Positions 48,067 through 56,723 are shown, counted from the first letter of the stretch. The stretch is 64,000 nucleotides of DNA from Paracoccaceae bacterium (GCA_022843025.1 JALHOL010000007.1:124001-188000), one strand, 5' to 3'. The notes: a model not told the origin generated them from the letters alone. Program-made: numbers and translations.

Positions 48067-49242
48067 TCAGTCCTGCACGCCGGTCGCCGCGTCTTCGCCC
48101 CGCTCCGCCTCGATGGCCCGCCAGCGCGCGACGTTTTCGTTATGCTCTTCCAGCGTGCGGCCAAAGGCATGCCCCCCGGTGCCATCGGCCACGAAATACA
48201 GGTAATCCGTGGTATCCGGGTTCAGCGCCGCCTCGATGGACAACCGCCCCGGATTGGCAATCGGCGTCGGCGGCAGCCCGTCGATGACATAGGTGTTCCA
48301 CGGGGTCTCGCGGCGCAATTCGCTCTGCCGCAACCCGCGCCCCAACACGCCTTCACCCCGCGTCACGCCGTAGATGACCGTGGGATCCGTCTGCAACCGC
48401 ATCCCCTGCCGCATCCGGTTCACAAAGACGCTCGCCACCTGCTTGCGCTCCTCGGCGATCCCGGTCTCCTTTTCCACGATCGACGCCATGATCAACGCCT
48501 CTTCCGGCGTCTCATAAGGCAGGCCCTCGACCCGCGCCGCCCACAGCTCGGCCAGCGTGGCCGTCTGCCGCGCGGTCATCTCGGCCAGCAACGCAGCCCG
48601 GTCCGCGCCCCGCGCCACCTCATAGCTGTCGGGGGCCAACGTCCCCTCGGGTGGCACTTCGGCAATCTCGCCCGTCATGAACTCCGCCCGCTTCAGCGCA
48701 TCCACAACCTGCCAGCTGGTCACCCCTTCGGCCAGCGTGATGCGCCAGCGGATATCATCCGCCTCGGCCACATCCAGATACTCCGCCGGTGCCGCCGTCA
48801 CGGCAGGATCAAAAGCCACCACTTCGACATAGCGGTTCGTCGCCGGGTCCAGCTCACGCAGCACCACCTCGGCACTCGCGACCGAGATCCGGAAATTCAC
48901 CTCGCGGCCACAGGTGGATTGTCCCCCTGCCGTCAGACTGTCCAGAATCTGCGCCATGGATTGCCCCGGCGTCACCAGATAGGACCCGAATTTCAGCCCA
49001 TCCGCCTTGCCCGAATAATCCGCCCCGATACGAAAGATGCGCGCATCACTGACCGCACCCTGCTCCTCCAAAGCGCGGCTTACGGCGGAAAGCGATGCCC
49101 CCCGTTCCACCCGGAAACAGATCGACTGCTCCAATGGCCCCGGCCCGGCATATTCCTCCCGGCCCCAGGCCAGCAGCCCCGCCGCCGCCACAAGCGCCAC
49201 AACGAACAGCGTCAGTGCATTGGACGCAATCGCCCGCCACAT
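48067..49242 (-). CDS. mltG: endolytic murein transglycosylase MltG
   Basis: The protein is 391 aa. An N-terminal membrane anchor (FVVALVAAAGLLAWG) precedes a LysM-like region and the YceG domain with catalytic Glu in IMASIVEKETGIAEERKQ, then VFVNRMRQGMRLQTDPTVIYG and PIANPGRLSIEAALNPD. It cleaves nascent glycan strands in the periplasm. Its start overlaps the fabF stop (TGATG), so it is translationally coupled to fabF. Confidence 0.96.
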   Translation of the reverse strand: MWRAIASNALTLFVVALVAAAGLLAWGREEYAGPGPLEQSICFRVERGASLSAVSRALEEQGAVSDARIFRIGADYSGKADGLKFGSYLVTPGQSMAQILDSLTAGGQSTCGREVNFRISVASAEVVLRELDPATNRYVEVVAFDPAVTAAPAEYLDVAEADDIRWRITLAEGVTSWQVVDALKRAEFMTGEIAEVPPEGTLAPDSYEVARGADRAALLAEMTARQTATLAELWAARVEGLPYETPEEALIMASIVEKETGIAEERKQVASVFVNRMRQGMRLQTDPTVIYGVTRGEGVLGRGLRQSELRRETPWNTYVIDGLPPTPIANPGRLSIEAALNPDTTDYLYFVADGTGGHAFGRTLEEHNENVARWRAIEAERGEDAATGVQD

Positions 49243-50516
49243 CAGCCCGCCACCCCATCGGTCACGCGGCCCAGCACAAGGCTGGCATTGGTGCCACCAA
49301 AGCCGAAGGAATTGGACAGCGCCACGTCGATCTTGCGCTTGACCGCCTTGTTGGGGGCAAGGTCGAGCTTCGGCGCCACGGCGGGCGTATCAAGGTTGAT
49401 CGTCGGCGGTGCCACCTGATCCCGGATCGCCAGCACGCAGAAGATCGCCTCTACCGCCCCCGCCGCGCCCAGAAGATGCCCGATCGAGGATTTGGTCGAT
49501 GACATGGTGGCCTTGGCCGCCGCATCGCCCATCAGCCGCTCTACCGCACCCAGCTCGATCGTGTCGGCCATGGTGCTGGTGCCATGGGCATTGATGTAAT
49601 CCACATCCGCAGGCGTGAGCCCTGCCCGCTTTAAGGCCGCCGCCATGCTGCGATAGCCGCCATCGCCATCTTCGGACGGTGCGGTGATGTGATAAGCATC
49701 GCCCGACAGGCCATAGCCCAGCACCTCGGCATAGATCTTGGCCCCGCGCGCCTTGGCATGCTCATATTCTTCCAGCACCACCACACCCGCGCCCTCGCCC
49801 ATCACGAACCCGTCGCGATCGGCGTCATAGGGGCGGCTGGCCTTGGTCGGGTCATCGGCGCGTTTGGTCGACAGCGCCTTGCAGGCGTTGAACCCGGCAA
49901 TCCCGATTTCCGAAATCGGGCTTTCCGCGCCGCCGGCGATCATCACATCGGCATCGCCCCACTGGATCAGCCGCGCCGCATCGCCGATGGCATGCGCGCC
50001 GGTCGAACAGGCCGTCACCACCGCATGGTTCGGCCCCTTAAAGCCGAAGCGGATGGAAACCTGCCCCGAAATCAGGTTGATCAGCGCGCCGGGAATAAAG
50101 AAGGGCGATACCCGCTTGGGGCCCTTTTCCTTGATCAGCACCGCCGTTTCGGCAATCGACGTCAGCCCGCCGATGCCGGATCCGATCATCACGCCCGTCC
50201 GCAGCCGGCTTTCCTCATCCTCGGGCTCCCACCCGGCATCGCGCACGGCTTGCACCGCTGCCGCCATGCCATAGAGGATGAAATCATCCACCTTGCGGCG
50301 GTCTTTGGGTTCCATCCAGTCATCCGGGTTGAAACTCCCGTCGCTGCCATCGCCCATCGGGATTTCGCAGGCATATTGCGTCACCACATTGGATGCATCA
50401 AAGCGCGTGATCGGCCCGGCACCGGATTGCCCTGCCAGCAACCGGCTCCAGGTTTCCTCCACTCCGCAAGCCAGCGGCGTGACCATCCCCAGACCCGTGA
50501 CAACGACCCGACGCAT
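49242..50516 (-). CDS. fabF: 3-oxoacyl-ACP synthase II
   Basis: The product is 424 aa from the ATG at 50516 (GGGAGAGC upstream); the longer open frame upstream is read-through of non-coding sequence. Condensing enzyme of fatty-acid elongation. The Cys-His-His active site is visible: VVTACSTGAHAIGDA, NAHGTSTMADTIE, SSTKSSIGHLLGAAGAV. MRRVVVTGLGMVTPL is the family start. It is separated from acpP by the ureohydrolase and a 1.4-kb repeat region, unlike the usual fabD-fabG-acpP-fabF run. Confidence 0.97.
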   Translation of the reverse strand: MRRVVVTGLGMVTPLACGVEETWSRLLAGQSGAGPITRFDASNVVTQYACEIPMGDGSDGSFNPDDWMEPKDRRKVDDFILYGMAAAVQAVRDAGWEPEDEESRLRTGVMIGSGIGGLTSIAETAVLIKEKGPKRVSPFFIPGALINLISGQVSIRFGFKGPNHAVVTACSTGAHAIGDAARLIQWGDADVMIAGGAESPISEIGIAGFNACKALSTKRADDPTKASRPYDADRDGFVMGEGAGVVVLEEYEHAKARGAKIYAEVLGYGLSGDAYHITAPSEDGDGGYRSMAAALKRAGLTPADVDYINAHGTSTMADTIELGAVERLMGDAAAKATMSSTKSSIGHLLGAAGAVEAIFCVLAIRDQVAPPTINLDTPAVAPKLDLAPNKAVKRKIDVALSNSFGFGGTNASLVLGRVTDGVAG

Positions 50517-50872
50517 TGCGCTCTCCCGCCCAGTTGAAACCATTCGCGCGGTGATACACGCGCCCATTGCCCCACGCAACCGGCGCCCCGTTCGACAGGG
50601 CAATTGCGGCGGATTGCGCCCCGCCTCGGCAGGGTGCGCTGTCCAAAGAAGAAGGGGGCTGTCTGCCCCCTCTTGCCCCGCGCAACGCGCGGGGCAATTC
50701 ACCCCCGAGGATATTTGCGACAGAGAAGAATGGGCAGAGAAAGGGCTAAGGTCGCCGCCTTCCCCCTTTGGCTTATTGGTTTGGCAGGCCGCGATAAAGC
50801 AGAGCCCCCGTCGCAACTGAAAAGCATCAACACGGAAGGCGCACATCTGATCCTTCACCGCCTTCCCCGCGC
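50517..50872. other. intergenic region upstream of fabF
   Basis: About 355 bp without a credible gene. It holds the fabF promoter/leader and two GC-rich hairpins (a GGGGGC/GCCCCC stem near 50657-50674 and CCCCGCGC/GCGCGGGG near 50681-50699), followed by the dispersed repeat at 50702-50739. The hairpins read as a terminator-like or attenuator-like structure, but no function is established. Confidence 0.4.
50702..50739 (+). repeat. dispersed repeat with AGGATATTTG and ACAGAGAAGAATGGGC, copy 1
   Basis: The segment reads CCCCCG, AGGATATTTG, two variable bases, then ACAGAGAAGAATGGGC. An inverted copy at 55479-55511 matches nearly throughout. Both are intergenic and next to GC-rich hairpins. I have seen similar blocks in Rhodobacterales intergenic regions, but cannot name the element. 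Confidence 0.65.
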
Positions 50873-51861
50873 GTTAACCCTAACGCGTAAGCAACCAATG
50901 ACATGCTTCCAGAGGGCTGATCTGGGCGCCTTCAAGGGGTGGGCGGAGCCCCGCAAATGTTTGCCTCGCCCCGTTCAAAGGACGCGCATCCCCCATCGCC
51001 TGCCAACACCACTTCGTTAACCCTAACGCCCGATCAACGAGTTGCCCGCCTACACAGCCCGTCCAGATGTGCCGCTGAAGGCATCATAGCAGCCAACCCA
51101 AACCGCGCGCCGTCCTTCGCGCCTTCGTCCCAGGTTAACCTTAATGCCCGATAAACGAGTTGTCCGCCTACACAACCCGACCAGATGTGCCGCCAAGGGT
51201 ACCGACGTCCTCAACCCAAGCCATACGCCCGTCGCCGCGCCTCCACGCGGCGTTAACCCTCATACCTGAATGAGGAATGTCTCGTCTGCACAACCCGCCC
51301 AGACGGACAGTGGAGGTTACAGTCGCCCCCAATCCAAGCCGCGAGCGTTCCGCAGGGCCTTCACCGCGCGTTAACCCTCATACCTGATTGACGAATATCT
51401 CGCCTGCACAACCCGCCCAGTAGGACAGCCAAGGGTACAGTCGCCCCCAACCCAAGCCGCGAGCATTCCCCAGGGCCTTCACCCCGCGTTAGCCTTAACG
51501 CCTGATTGACGATTGCCCCACCCGCGCAACCCACCCAGTCGCGCAGCAGAGGCTACTGTCGCCTTCAATCCAAACCGCGAGCATTCCGCCGGGCCTTCAC
51601 CGCGCGTTAACCTTAACGCCTGATTGGCGAATGCCCCACCTGCACAACCCACCCAGTCGCGCAGCAGAGGGTACTGTCGCCCCGAGCCCAAGCCATGCGC
51701 CCTCCAACGCGCGTTACCCCAAACGCGCGCTCATCGGATGGCCCAGCTGCACAAGCCGCCCCAACGTATCGACGACGGCAAGGACACACCAGCCCAGGCC
51801 GCGCCCCTTCCGCCACCCCTTCACCCAGCGTTAACCTTAACGCCTGATGACCCCACCGCGC
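50873..51861. repeat. tandem array of about 118-bp non-coding repeats
   Basis: GTTA-start boxes occur at 51016, 51134, 51252, 51370, 51488 and 51606 with exactly 118-bp steps, then at 51713 (a 107-bp unit) and 51830 (117). A divergent first unit begins at 50873. Each unit opens with GTTAACCYTAAC or a variant, has a TGCAC box 35 bp in, then a block like CAACCCAAGCCGCGAG, and ends CCTTCACCGCGC. Neighbouring units are roughly 60-85 percent alike. Because 118 is not a multiple of three, the repeats are not protein repeats. The array fills the gap between the ureohydrolase and fabF. Function unknown. Confidence 0.85.
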
Positions 51862-51906
51862 GTATGCACAGCCGTCTGCACCGGGCGCTGCACCGCGTGC
51901 TGCACG
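51862..51906 (-). repeat. 45-nt element with four GTGCA boxes at 12-nt spacing (3' of ureohydrolase)
   Basis: On the minus strand GTGCA recurs at offsets 2, 14, 26 and 38, as in the element after eno (18301-18345), with about 36 of 45 positions shared. It begins about 25 nt after the ureohydrolase stop. It is also the last part of the 118-bp array: its final GTGCA aligns with the TGCAC box of the array units, so the two repeat systems may be related. Confidence 0.7.
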
Positions 51907-51931
51907 ACCCAAATCCGCCCAGAGCGAAAAT

Positions 51932-52891
51932 TTATCCTGCGTCCGCAACCCCTTGCGCCTGTCGGGCGATCACCCCCACCGCGCCCGCCAGAACCTGCGC
52001 TGCCACCATCGCGCCCAGCCCATCGATGTCGCGCTCGGGCATGAATTCCACCATGTCGAAGGCCACGATCCGCCCCTTCTCGGCCACCGCACCGATCAGT
52101 TCCATCACCTGCCAATAGCTCAATCCCCCCGCCGTCCGGCCAATCGCCGCCGGCATGATCGCGGGGTCCAGCGCATCGACATCCAGACAGATCACCACCT
52201 CCGCCCCTTCGGGGATCAGGTCCACCGCGCGCCAGACGCCCGCCCGCGCCACCTCACCCGCCGGGACAAACTCCACCCCCCAGGCCTGCGCATCCGCCAC
52301 ATCCGCCATCCGCGCCGAACCGATACCGCGTTGGCCCACTTGAACAATCCGCTCCACATGCCCCATCTCGCTCGCCCGCCGCATGGTGGAGGACAGGCCC
52401 CAGCGTTCGCCCTGCACCTCATCACGCCAGTCGATATGCGCGTCGATCTGCAAGATTGTCACCCGCCGCCCCGCATCTGCCAAGGCCTGCAACATCGGGA
52501 TGGGCAGGGAATCATCCCCCCCGATCAGCACTGGCACCGCCCCAGCCGCCAGAACCTGCCCCACCGCCGTCCGCAGCCGTGCCCGGTTGCCGGGGGCGTC
52601 CCCCTCTGACACCGCGATATCACCGGCATCCACCGCCACCACGCCCGGGGGCAGGATCGGCCCGCCCAGATCGAAATTCATGTGGCCAAGGTTCGCCGCA
52701 TAGGCCGCCCCCGCCGCCCGGATCGCCGCAGGCCCCCCGGCGCAATAGAACCCGACAGAGGGATAGGGCGTACATCCCGCCGCCCCCAGCAGCACGATCT
52801 GCGCGTCCACCATTGCCAGATCGCGGCAGGCGGGAAGGCCCATGAATGTTTCTACCTGCTCTGCCCCGAACATCGCCCCCAAGGTTGTCAT
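51932..52891 (-). CDS. ureohydrolase (agmatinase/guanidinobutyrase-like)
   Basis: The product is 319 aa from the ATG at 52891, with GGGAG upstream; 25 further upstream codons are unsupported. It is an arginase-superfamily manganese enzyme that releases urea from a guanidino compound. Metal-binding segments are LIGGDDSLPIP, QIDAHIDWRD and VICLDVDALDP. In most relatives the first motif is GGDHS; here the His is Asp. The substrate (agmatine, guanidinobutyrate or other) cannot be fixed. It lies between acpP and fabF, breaking a normally contiguous fatty-acid cluster. Confidence 0.85.
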   Translation of the reverse strand: MTTLGAMFGAEQVETFMGLPACRDLAMVDAQIVLLGAAGCTPYPSVGFYCAGGPAAIRAAGAAYAANLGHMNFDLGGPILPPGVVAVDAGDIAVSEGDAPGNRARLRTAVGQVLAAGAVPVLIGGDDSLPIPMLQALADAGRRVTILQIDAHIDWRDEVQGERWGLSSTMRRASEMGHVERIVQVGQRGIGSARMADVADAQAWGVEFVPAGEVARAGVWRAVDLIPEGAEVVICLDVDALDPAIMPAAIGRTAGGLSYWQVMELIGAVAEKGRIVAFDMVEFMPERDIDGLGAMVAAQVLAGAVGVIARQAQGVADAG

Positions 52892-52990
52892 CCCGCTCTC
52901 CCATTGCCATGCCACGCGTGCAGTCTCTCCCGCACCCGGTTGATTCTGCACGTCCTTTCGCGACACGCCATCGCGGCCCCGGAAATGGAA

Positions 52991-53016
52991 ACGGGCGCCC
53001 GCGATGGGGCGCCCGT
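52991..53016 (-). terminator. terminator after acpP
   Basis: A perfect 10-bp stem (ACGGGCGCCC with 53007-53016) has a 6-nt loop. Read on the minus strand it is followed by TTTCCATTTCC, so it probably ends the acpP transcript before the ureohydrolase gene. Confidence 0.6.
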
Positions 53017-53043
53017 GTCACAACAGCCTTGAACCGAAAAGGA

Positions 53044-53277
53044 TCAGGCGGCTTCCGAGATGAACTTCACCGCGTCGCCAAAGGTCTGGATCGTTTCGGC
53101 GGCGTCATCGGGGATCTCGATCCCGAACTCTTCCTCGAAGGCCATGACCAGTTCGACCGTGTCGAGCGAATCCGCGCCCAGATCGTCGATGAACGAGGCA
53201 TTCTCGGTCACCTTGTCTTCTTCGACGCCCAGATGCTCGACGACGATCTTCTTCACGCGTGCAGCGATGTCGCTCAT
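53044..53277 (-). CDS. acpP: acyl carrier protein
   Basis: The product is 77 aa from the ATG at 53277 (AGAGGA upstream). It carries growing fatty-acyl chains on the 4'-phosphopantetheine attached to Ser in [18 protein letters not shown]. Highly acidic, starting [18 protein letters not shown]. It lies between fabG and the inserted ureohydrolase. The 20 codons upstream of the chosen start are not supported. Confidence 0.98.
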   Translation of the reverse strand: MSDIAARVKKIVVEHLGVEEDKVTENASFIDDLGADSLDTVELVMAFEEEFGIEIPDDAAETIQTFGDAVKFISEAA

Positions 53278-53454
53278 GTCATTCCTCTTTCCGTTGCGGG
53301 ATCGCGTCCCGTTCGTTGTCCCTGCCCCGAAAGGCATCTTCTCCGCGTCCTTTTGCGGAATGACCGGGTTTCATCCCGGCCCGATCGCCGCGCCTATAGC
53401 AAGGGCGTTCCCGCAAGGCAAACGCTTTCCATGACCAAAGGTCGCAGCTCAGCT

Positions 53455-54192
53455 TCAGACCATGTCCATCCCGCCATTCACATGCAAGGTGGCCCCTGTC
53501 ACATAAGCCGCTTCCGGCGCAGAAAGATAGACCACAGCCGCAGCGATCTCGGCGGGCTCGCCCATCCGCCCCGCCGGCACCGCCGTCAGGATGCGCGCCT
53601 TCTGATCTTCGTTAAGCTTGTCAGTCATCGCCGTGGCGATGAACCCGGGCGACACGACATTCACCGTGATCCCCCGGCTTGCCACTTCGGCCGCCAGCGA
53701 TTTCGACAGGCCCAGCAGCCCGGCTTTGGCAGCGGAATAGTTCACCTGACCGCCATTCCCGGTGGTCCCGACAACCGATCCGATATTCACGATCCGCCCC
53801 CAGCGCGCCTTCATCATCCCGCGGATGGCCGCGCGGCACAGCCGGAAGGTCGCGGTCAGGTTCACGTCCATCACGCTCGCCCAATCGTCATCGCTCATCC
53901 GCATCACCAGCCCGTCGCGCGTGATGCCCGCATTGTTCACCAGGATGTCGACCGATCCCATCGCCTCGGTGGCGCGCTTGACCAGCCCCTCCACCTCTTC
54001 CGGCACCGACAGGTTGCAAGGCAGGACATGCGCCCGCCCGCCCAGTTCCGCCGCCAGCGCCTCCAGCGGCTCCACCCGCGTGCCGGAAAGGCCGACCGTG
54101 GCCCCCGCCGCGTGCAGCGCGCGCGCAATCTCGACACCAATGCCGCCAGACGCCCCGGTGATCAGCGCCGCCTTACCCGTCAGATCGAACAT
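53455..54192 (-). CDS. fabG: 3-oxoacyl-ACP reductase
   Basis: The protein is 245 aa, short-chain dehydrogenase. It reduces 3-oxoacyl-ACP with NADPH. Cofactor motif ALITGASGGIGVEIA, VNNAGITRDGLVMRM, and the catalytic Ser-Tyr-Lys set in NIGSVVGTTGNGGQVNYSAAK (Ser, Tyr, Lys visible in that block). C-terminal YVTGATLHVNGGMDMV. It is followed by acpP about 180 bp downstream. Confidence 0.97.
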   Translation of the reverse strand: MFDLTGKAALITGASGGIGVEIARALHAAGATVGLSGTRVEPLEALAAELGGRAHVLPCNLSVPEEVEGLVKRATEAMGSVDILVNNAGITRDGLVMRMSDDDWASVMDVNLTATFRLCRAAIRGMMKARWGRIVNIGSVVGTTGNGGQVNYSAAKAGLLGLSKSLAAEVASRGITVNVVSPGFIATAMTDKLNEDQKARILTAVPAGRMGEPAEIAAAVVYLSAPEAAYVTGATLHVNGGMDMV

Positions 54193-54321
54193 CCGTTCGC
54201 TCCCTTGCTTCAGAAACTGATGGTTTCCCTAGCAGCATCAATAAATCCACACCAGCCATTGCGCGATGCATCCATTTCCCTCAAATTGAGAATTGGGGGC
54301 TTATGCCAAAGGGCAAAAGCC

Positions 54322-55005
54322 ATGTTTGCTGAAGAATTGAAGGCCATTTTCCTTGCGACATTGGTCGCACTCGTATTCGGCGCCTTGCTGTATCTGCGCC
54401 TCTGGCCCCGCAAGCGACGCCGCGCGCGGCGCGCCAAGAACTACAGCACATGGAGCGGTGCCGCCGTTCCGCGCCCCCGTTTGGTGCCACAGCCGACCCT
54501 TCCGCCGGCCCCCGATCTGCACGATCCGGCCCAGCAGCTTCATGCCATCGCGCGGGTCGAATTCGAATGCATGCCCCTTTTGAACCGGCAAGAAGCCCGC
54601 CTTCTGCCGCTGCTCGAATCCACTGCCCGCGACGCACAGTCAGGCCACCGCGTGATGGCGCAAACCAGCCTTGGCGAGTTGATCCGCCCCAAGACCGGCA
54701 CCGCCAGCGAAGATGACCGAACCGCCGCCTTCGCCTCGATCAATTCCAAACGGCTTGATTTCGCGATCATCGACCGCGCCGGTCGGCTTGCGGTGGCGGT
54801 CGAATATCAGGGCAGCGGCCATCATCAGGGCACCGCCTTCCTGCGCGATGCGGTGAAACGCGAAGCGATCCGCCGCGCGGGTATCCCCTTCATCGAGGTA
54901 GAGCCCGACTTCGACCCCGCCCTCCTGCGCAGCCGCATCACGGGCCTGCTCGCACCGGCGACAGCGGCCGCAGGGGTGGCAGACCTGCACATCCGCCGCG
55001 TCTAG
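54322..55005 (+). CDS. DUF2726 domain-containing protein
   Basis: The product is 227 aa from the ATG at 54322. The same frame is open for 492 codons upstream, but that is antisense to fabG and acpP. One N-terminal transmembrane helix (IFLATLVALVFGALLYLRLW) is followed by a basic linker and the DUF2726 domain (about residues 90-210): MPLLNRQEARLLPLLE, KRLDFAIIDRAGRLAVAVEYQG and AVKREAIRRAGIPFIEVEP. The D-x-E-Y-type core resembles a restriction-endonuclease-like fold, suggesting a nucleic-acid role, but the family is uncharacterised. Only plus-strand gene within the fab region. Confidence 0.85.
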   Translation: MFAEELKAIFLATLVALVFGALLYLRLWPRKRRRARRAKNYSTWSGAAVPRPRLVPQPTLPPAPDLHDPAQQLHAIARVEFECMPLLNRQEARLLPLLESTARDAQSGHRVMAQTSLGELIRPKTGTASEDDRTAAFASINSKRLDFAIIDRAGRLAVAVEYQGSGHHQGTAFLRDAVKREAIRRAGIPFIEVEPDFDPALLRSRITGLLAPATAAAGVADLHIRRV

Positions 55006-55478
55006 CCGCGCGCCGCCATCCTCTCGCGCGCTTCGGCCTCCTCCATCGCCACATGCCCCGGCGCGGCGGCGGCAAGGTCGGCGTCGATCACGACGATCAG
55101 CCGGAACTCCTCCCACCACAGCCACATCTGCGGGTCAAACGGGCCCGCCCGGCCAAAGTATTCCTCATGAGCCATCTGCCAAAAGCGCAGGCTCCCATCG
55201 CCCTCGCCTTCCAATGCGGCAAAGGCTGCGTCGATCTCGTCAAACCGCCTCCGGCCCACGGCCACGGTTTCCATCACTGCAACGGGCCGCAGCCCCACCG
55301 TGACCGCCCACCGCATCCCCGGCACTGTCGGGTTTTCCTCGCGCCCGTCCCAGACGGTCGCCCGTTTGCGCCCCGCAATCACCAGCGCGGCCAGCCGTTC
55401 CTCGATCTCGACCGTCGATCCGAACCGGCAGCAGGGCAACCGCCCCCAGCCCGGCACCTCGATCTGCTCCTCGGCCAT
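55002..55478 (-). CDS. ASCH domain-containing protein
   Basis: The product is 158 aa from the ATG at 55478; an ATG two codons upstream falls inside the dispersed repeat. The ASCH fold, related to PUA domains, is suggested by VIAGRKRATVWDG (the GxKxxT-type motif) and the later WQMAHEEYFGRAG and WEEFRLI segments. ASCH proteins are proposed to bind RNA or act as RNA/nucleoside amidohydrolases. It ends convergently with the DUF2726 gene, overlapping by 4 bp. Confidence 0.75.
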   Translation of the reverse strand: MAEEQIEVPGWGRLPCCRFGSTVEIEERLAALVIAGRKRATVWDGREENPTVPGMRWAVTVGLRPVAVMETVAVGRRRFDEIDAAFAALEGEGDGSLRFWQMAHEEYFGRAGPFDPQMWLWWEEFRLIVVIDADLAAAAPGHVAMEEAEARERMAARG

Positions 55479-55511
55479 GCCCATTCTTCTCTGTTCAAAT
55501 ATCCTGCGGGG
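55479..55511 (-). repeat. dispersed repeat with AGGATATTTG and ACAGAGAAGAATGGGC, copy 2
   Basis: Inverted relative to the copy at 50702-50739, differing only in a few bases between the two blocks. It abuts the ASCH gene start, so its GAAGA tail could act as that gene's ribosome site. A GC-rich hairpin (GGCGCCGC/GCGGCG) follows at about 55514-55532. Confidence 0.65.
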
Positions 55512-55587
55512 AAGGCGCCGCTTGCGGCGACGTGGGGCCGCATAGGCCCCATCTCACCTGCGCAACGCCCCATCGCGCATCACCTGA

Positions 55588-56523
55588 TCAGCCCTTGGCC
55601 GCGATCACATCCTCGGGTGTCCCAACGGCGCGTGTCACCACATCGCCCGGCACGATCCGCTTGATCATGCCCGACAACGCCTTGCCTGCCCCGATTTCCC
55701 AGAACTCGGTCACGCCAGCGCCCGCCATCCACAGCACCGATTCCCGCCAGCGCACCGCGCCCGTCACCTGCGCCACCAGCAGATCGCGGATGCGGTCCGG
55801 CTCGGTTACCGCTTCGGCGCGCACGTTCACCACCACCGGCACGACCGGCTTTTCCACCACCACGGCGGCCAGCGCTTCGGCCATCACATGGGCGGCGGGC
55901 TGCATCAGCGCGCAATGGAACGGCGCGCTCACCGGCAGAAGGATCGCACGCTTGGCCCCCTTGGCCTTTGCAATCTCCAACGCCCTCTCCACCGCGCCCT
56001 TGTGGCCCGACACCACCACCTGCGCGGGGTCATTGTCATTCGCGGCCTGGCACACCTCGCCCTGCGCCGCCTCTGCGGCCACGGCGCTCGCCGTCTCGAA
56101 ATCCAGCCCCAGCAAGGCCGCCATCGCCCCAAGACCAACCGGCGTCGCCTCCTGCATGGCCTTGCCCCGGATGCGCAACAGCCGCGCCGTATCCGACAGA
56201 CCCAGCGCCCCCGCCGCACACAGCGCCGAGTATTCGCCCAGCGAATGCCCCGCCACAAAGGCCACGTCCTTGGCGATGGTGATCCCCTCCGCCTCCAGCG
56301 CCCGCAGCGCGGCAATCGACGTGGCCATCAGCGCGGGCTGCGCATTCTGCGTCAGCGTCAGTTCCGCGATATCGCCCTCCCAGATCAGCGCCGACAGCTT
56401 TTCCCCCAGCGCCGCATCCACCTCATCGAACACCGCACGCGCGGCCGGATAGGCCTCGGCCAGCGCCCGCCCCATCCCGATGGTCTGCGCCCCTTGTCCC
56501 GGAAACACGAATGCTCGGCTCAT
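55588..56523 (-). CDS. fabD: malonyl-CoA:ACP transacylase
   Basis: The product is 311 aa from the ATG at 56523. It charges ACP with malonate. Motifs are AFVFPGQGAQTIGMGRAL at the N-terminus, the nucleophile elbow AGHSLGEYSALCAAGAL, and VSAPFHCALMQPAA. It starts the fatty-acid gene set; fabG is 1.4 kb away beyond the DUF2726 and ASCH genes. The 46 upstream codons of open frame are not supported. Confidence 0.96.
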   Translation of the reverse strand: MSRAFVFPGQGAQTIGMGRALAEAYPAARAVFDEVDAALGEKLSALIWEGDIAELTLTQNAQPALMATSIAALRALEAEGITIAKDVAFVAGHSLGEYSALCAAGALGLSDTARLLRIRGKAMQEATPVGLGAMAALLGLDFETASAVAAEAAQGEVCQAANDNDPAQVVVSGHKGAVERALEIAKAKGAKRAILLPVSAPFHCALMQPAAHVMAEALAAVVVEKPVVPVVVNVRAEAVTEPDRIRDLLVAQVTGAVRWRESVLWMAGAGVTEFWEIGAGKALSGMIKRIVPGDVVTRAVGTPEDVIAAKG

Positions 56524-56723
56524 GACCTGCCCCTCTCTTGTCCTCGGGCCCTGTTCCGGCCCCCACCCCGCCTTACCCAAACCGCCCCGGCGGTGCAATC
56601 TTTCCGCCACGCAGCCCCAAACCGCCGCTGGGCATAGCCCAGAACCCGCCGCTGGCCGCAACCTTCTGTAAACCCCCCGCTGCTAGGCTCTGCACAGCCC
56701 CTCCTGCCCAGAGCCAGATCACC

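Noticed and set aside
47452-49419. Plus-strand open frame of 655 codons opposite the GTA g2/g1 and mltG genes
   Set aside because: No domain or codon bias; the minus-strand genes explain the sequence.
50873-51906. The repeat array as a CRISPR locus
   Set aside because: Units are about 118 bp and similar over their whole length; there are no short identical repeats separated by unique spacers, and no cas genes nearby.
51479-51948. Short minus-strand frames within the 118-bp array (70 and 111 codons)
   Set aside because: They shift frame from unit to unit because the period is not a multiple of three, and lack ribosome sites.
52846-54321. 492-codon N-terminal extension of the DUF2726 frame
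   Set aside because: It is antisense to acpP and fabG; the membrane helix and DUF2726 domain start at 54322.
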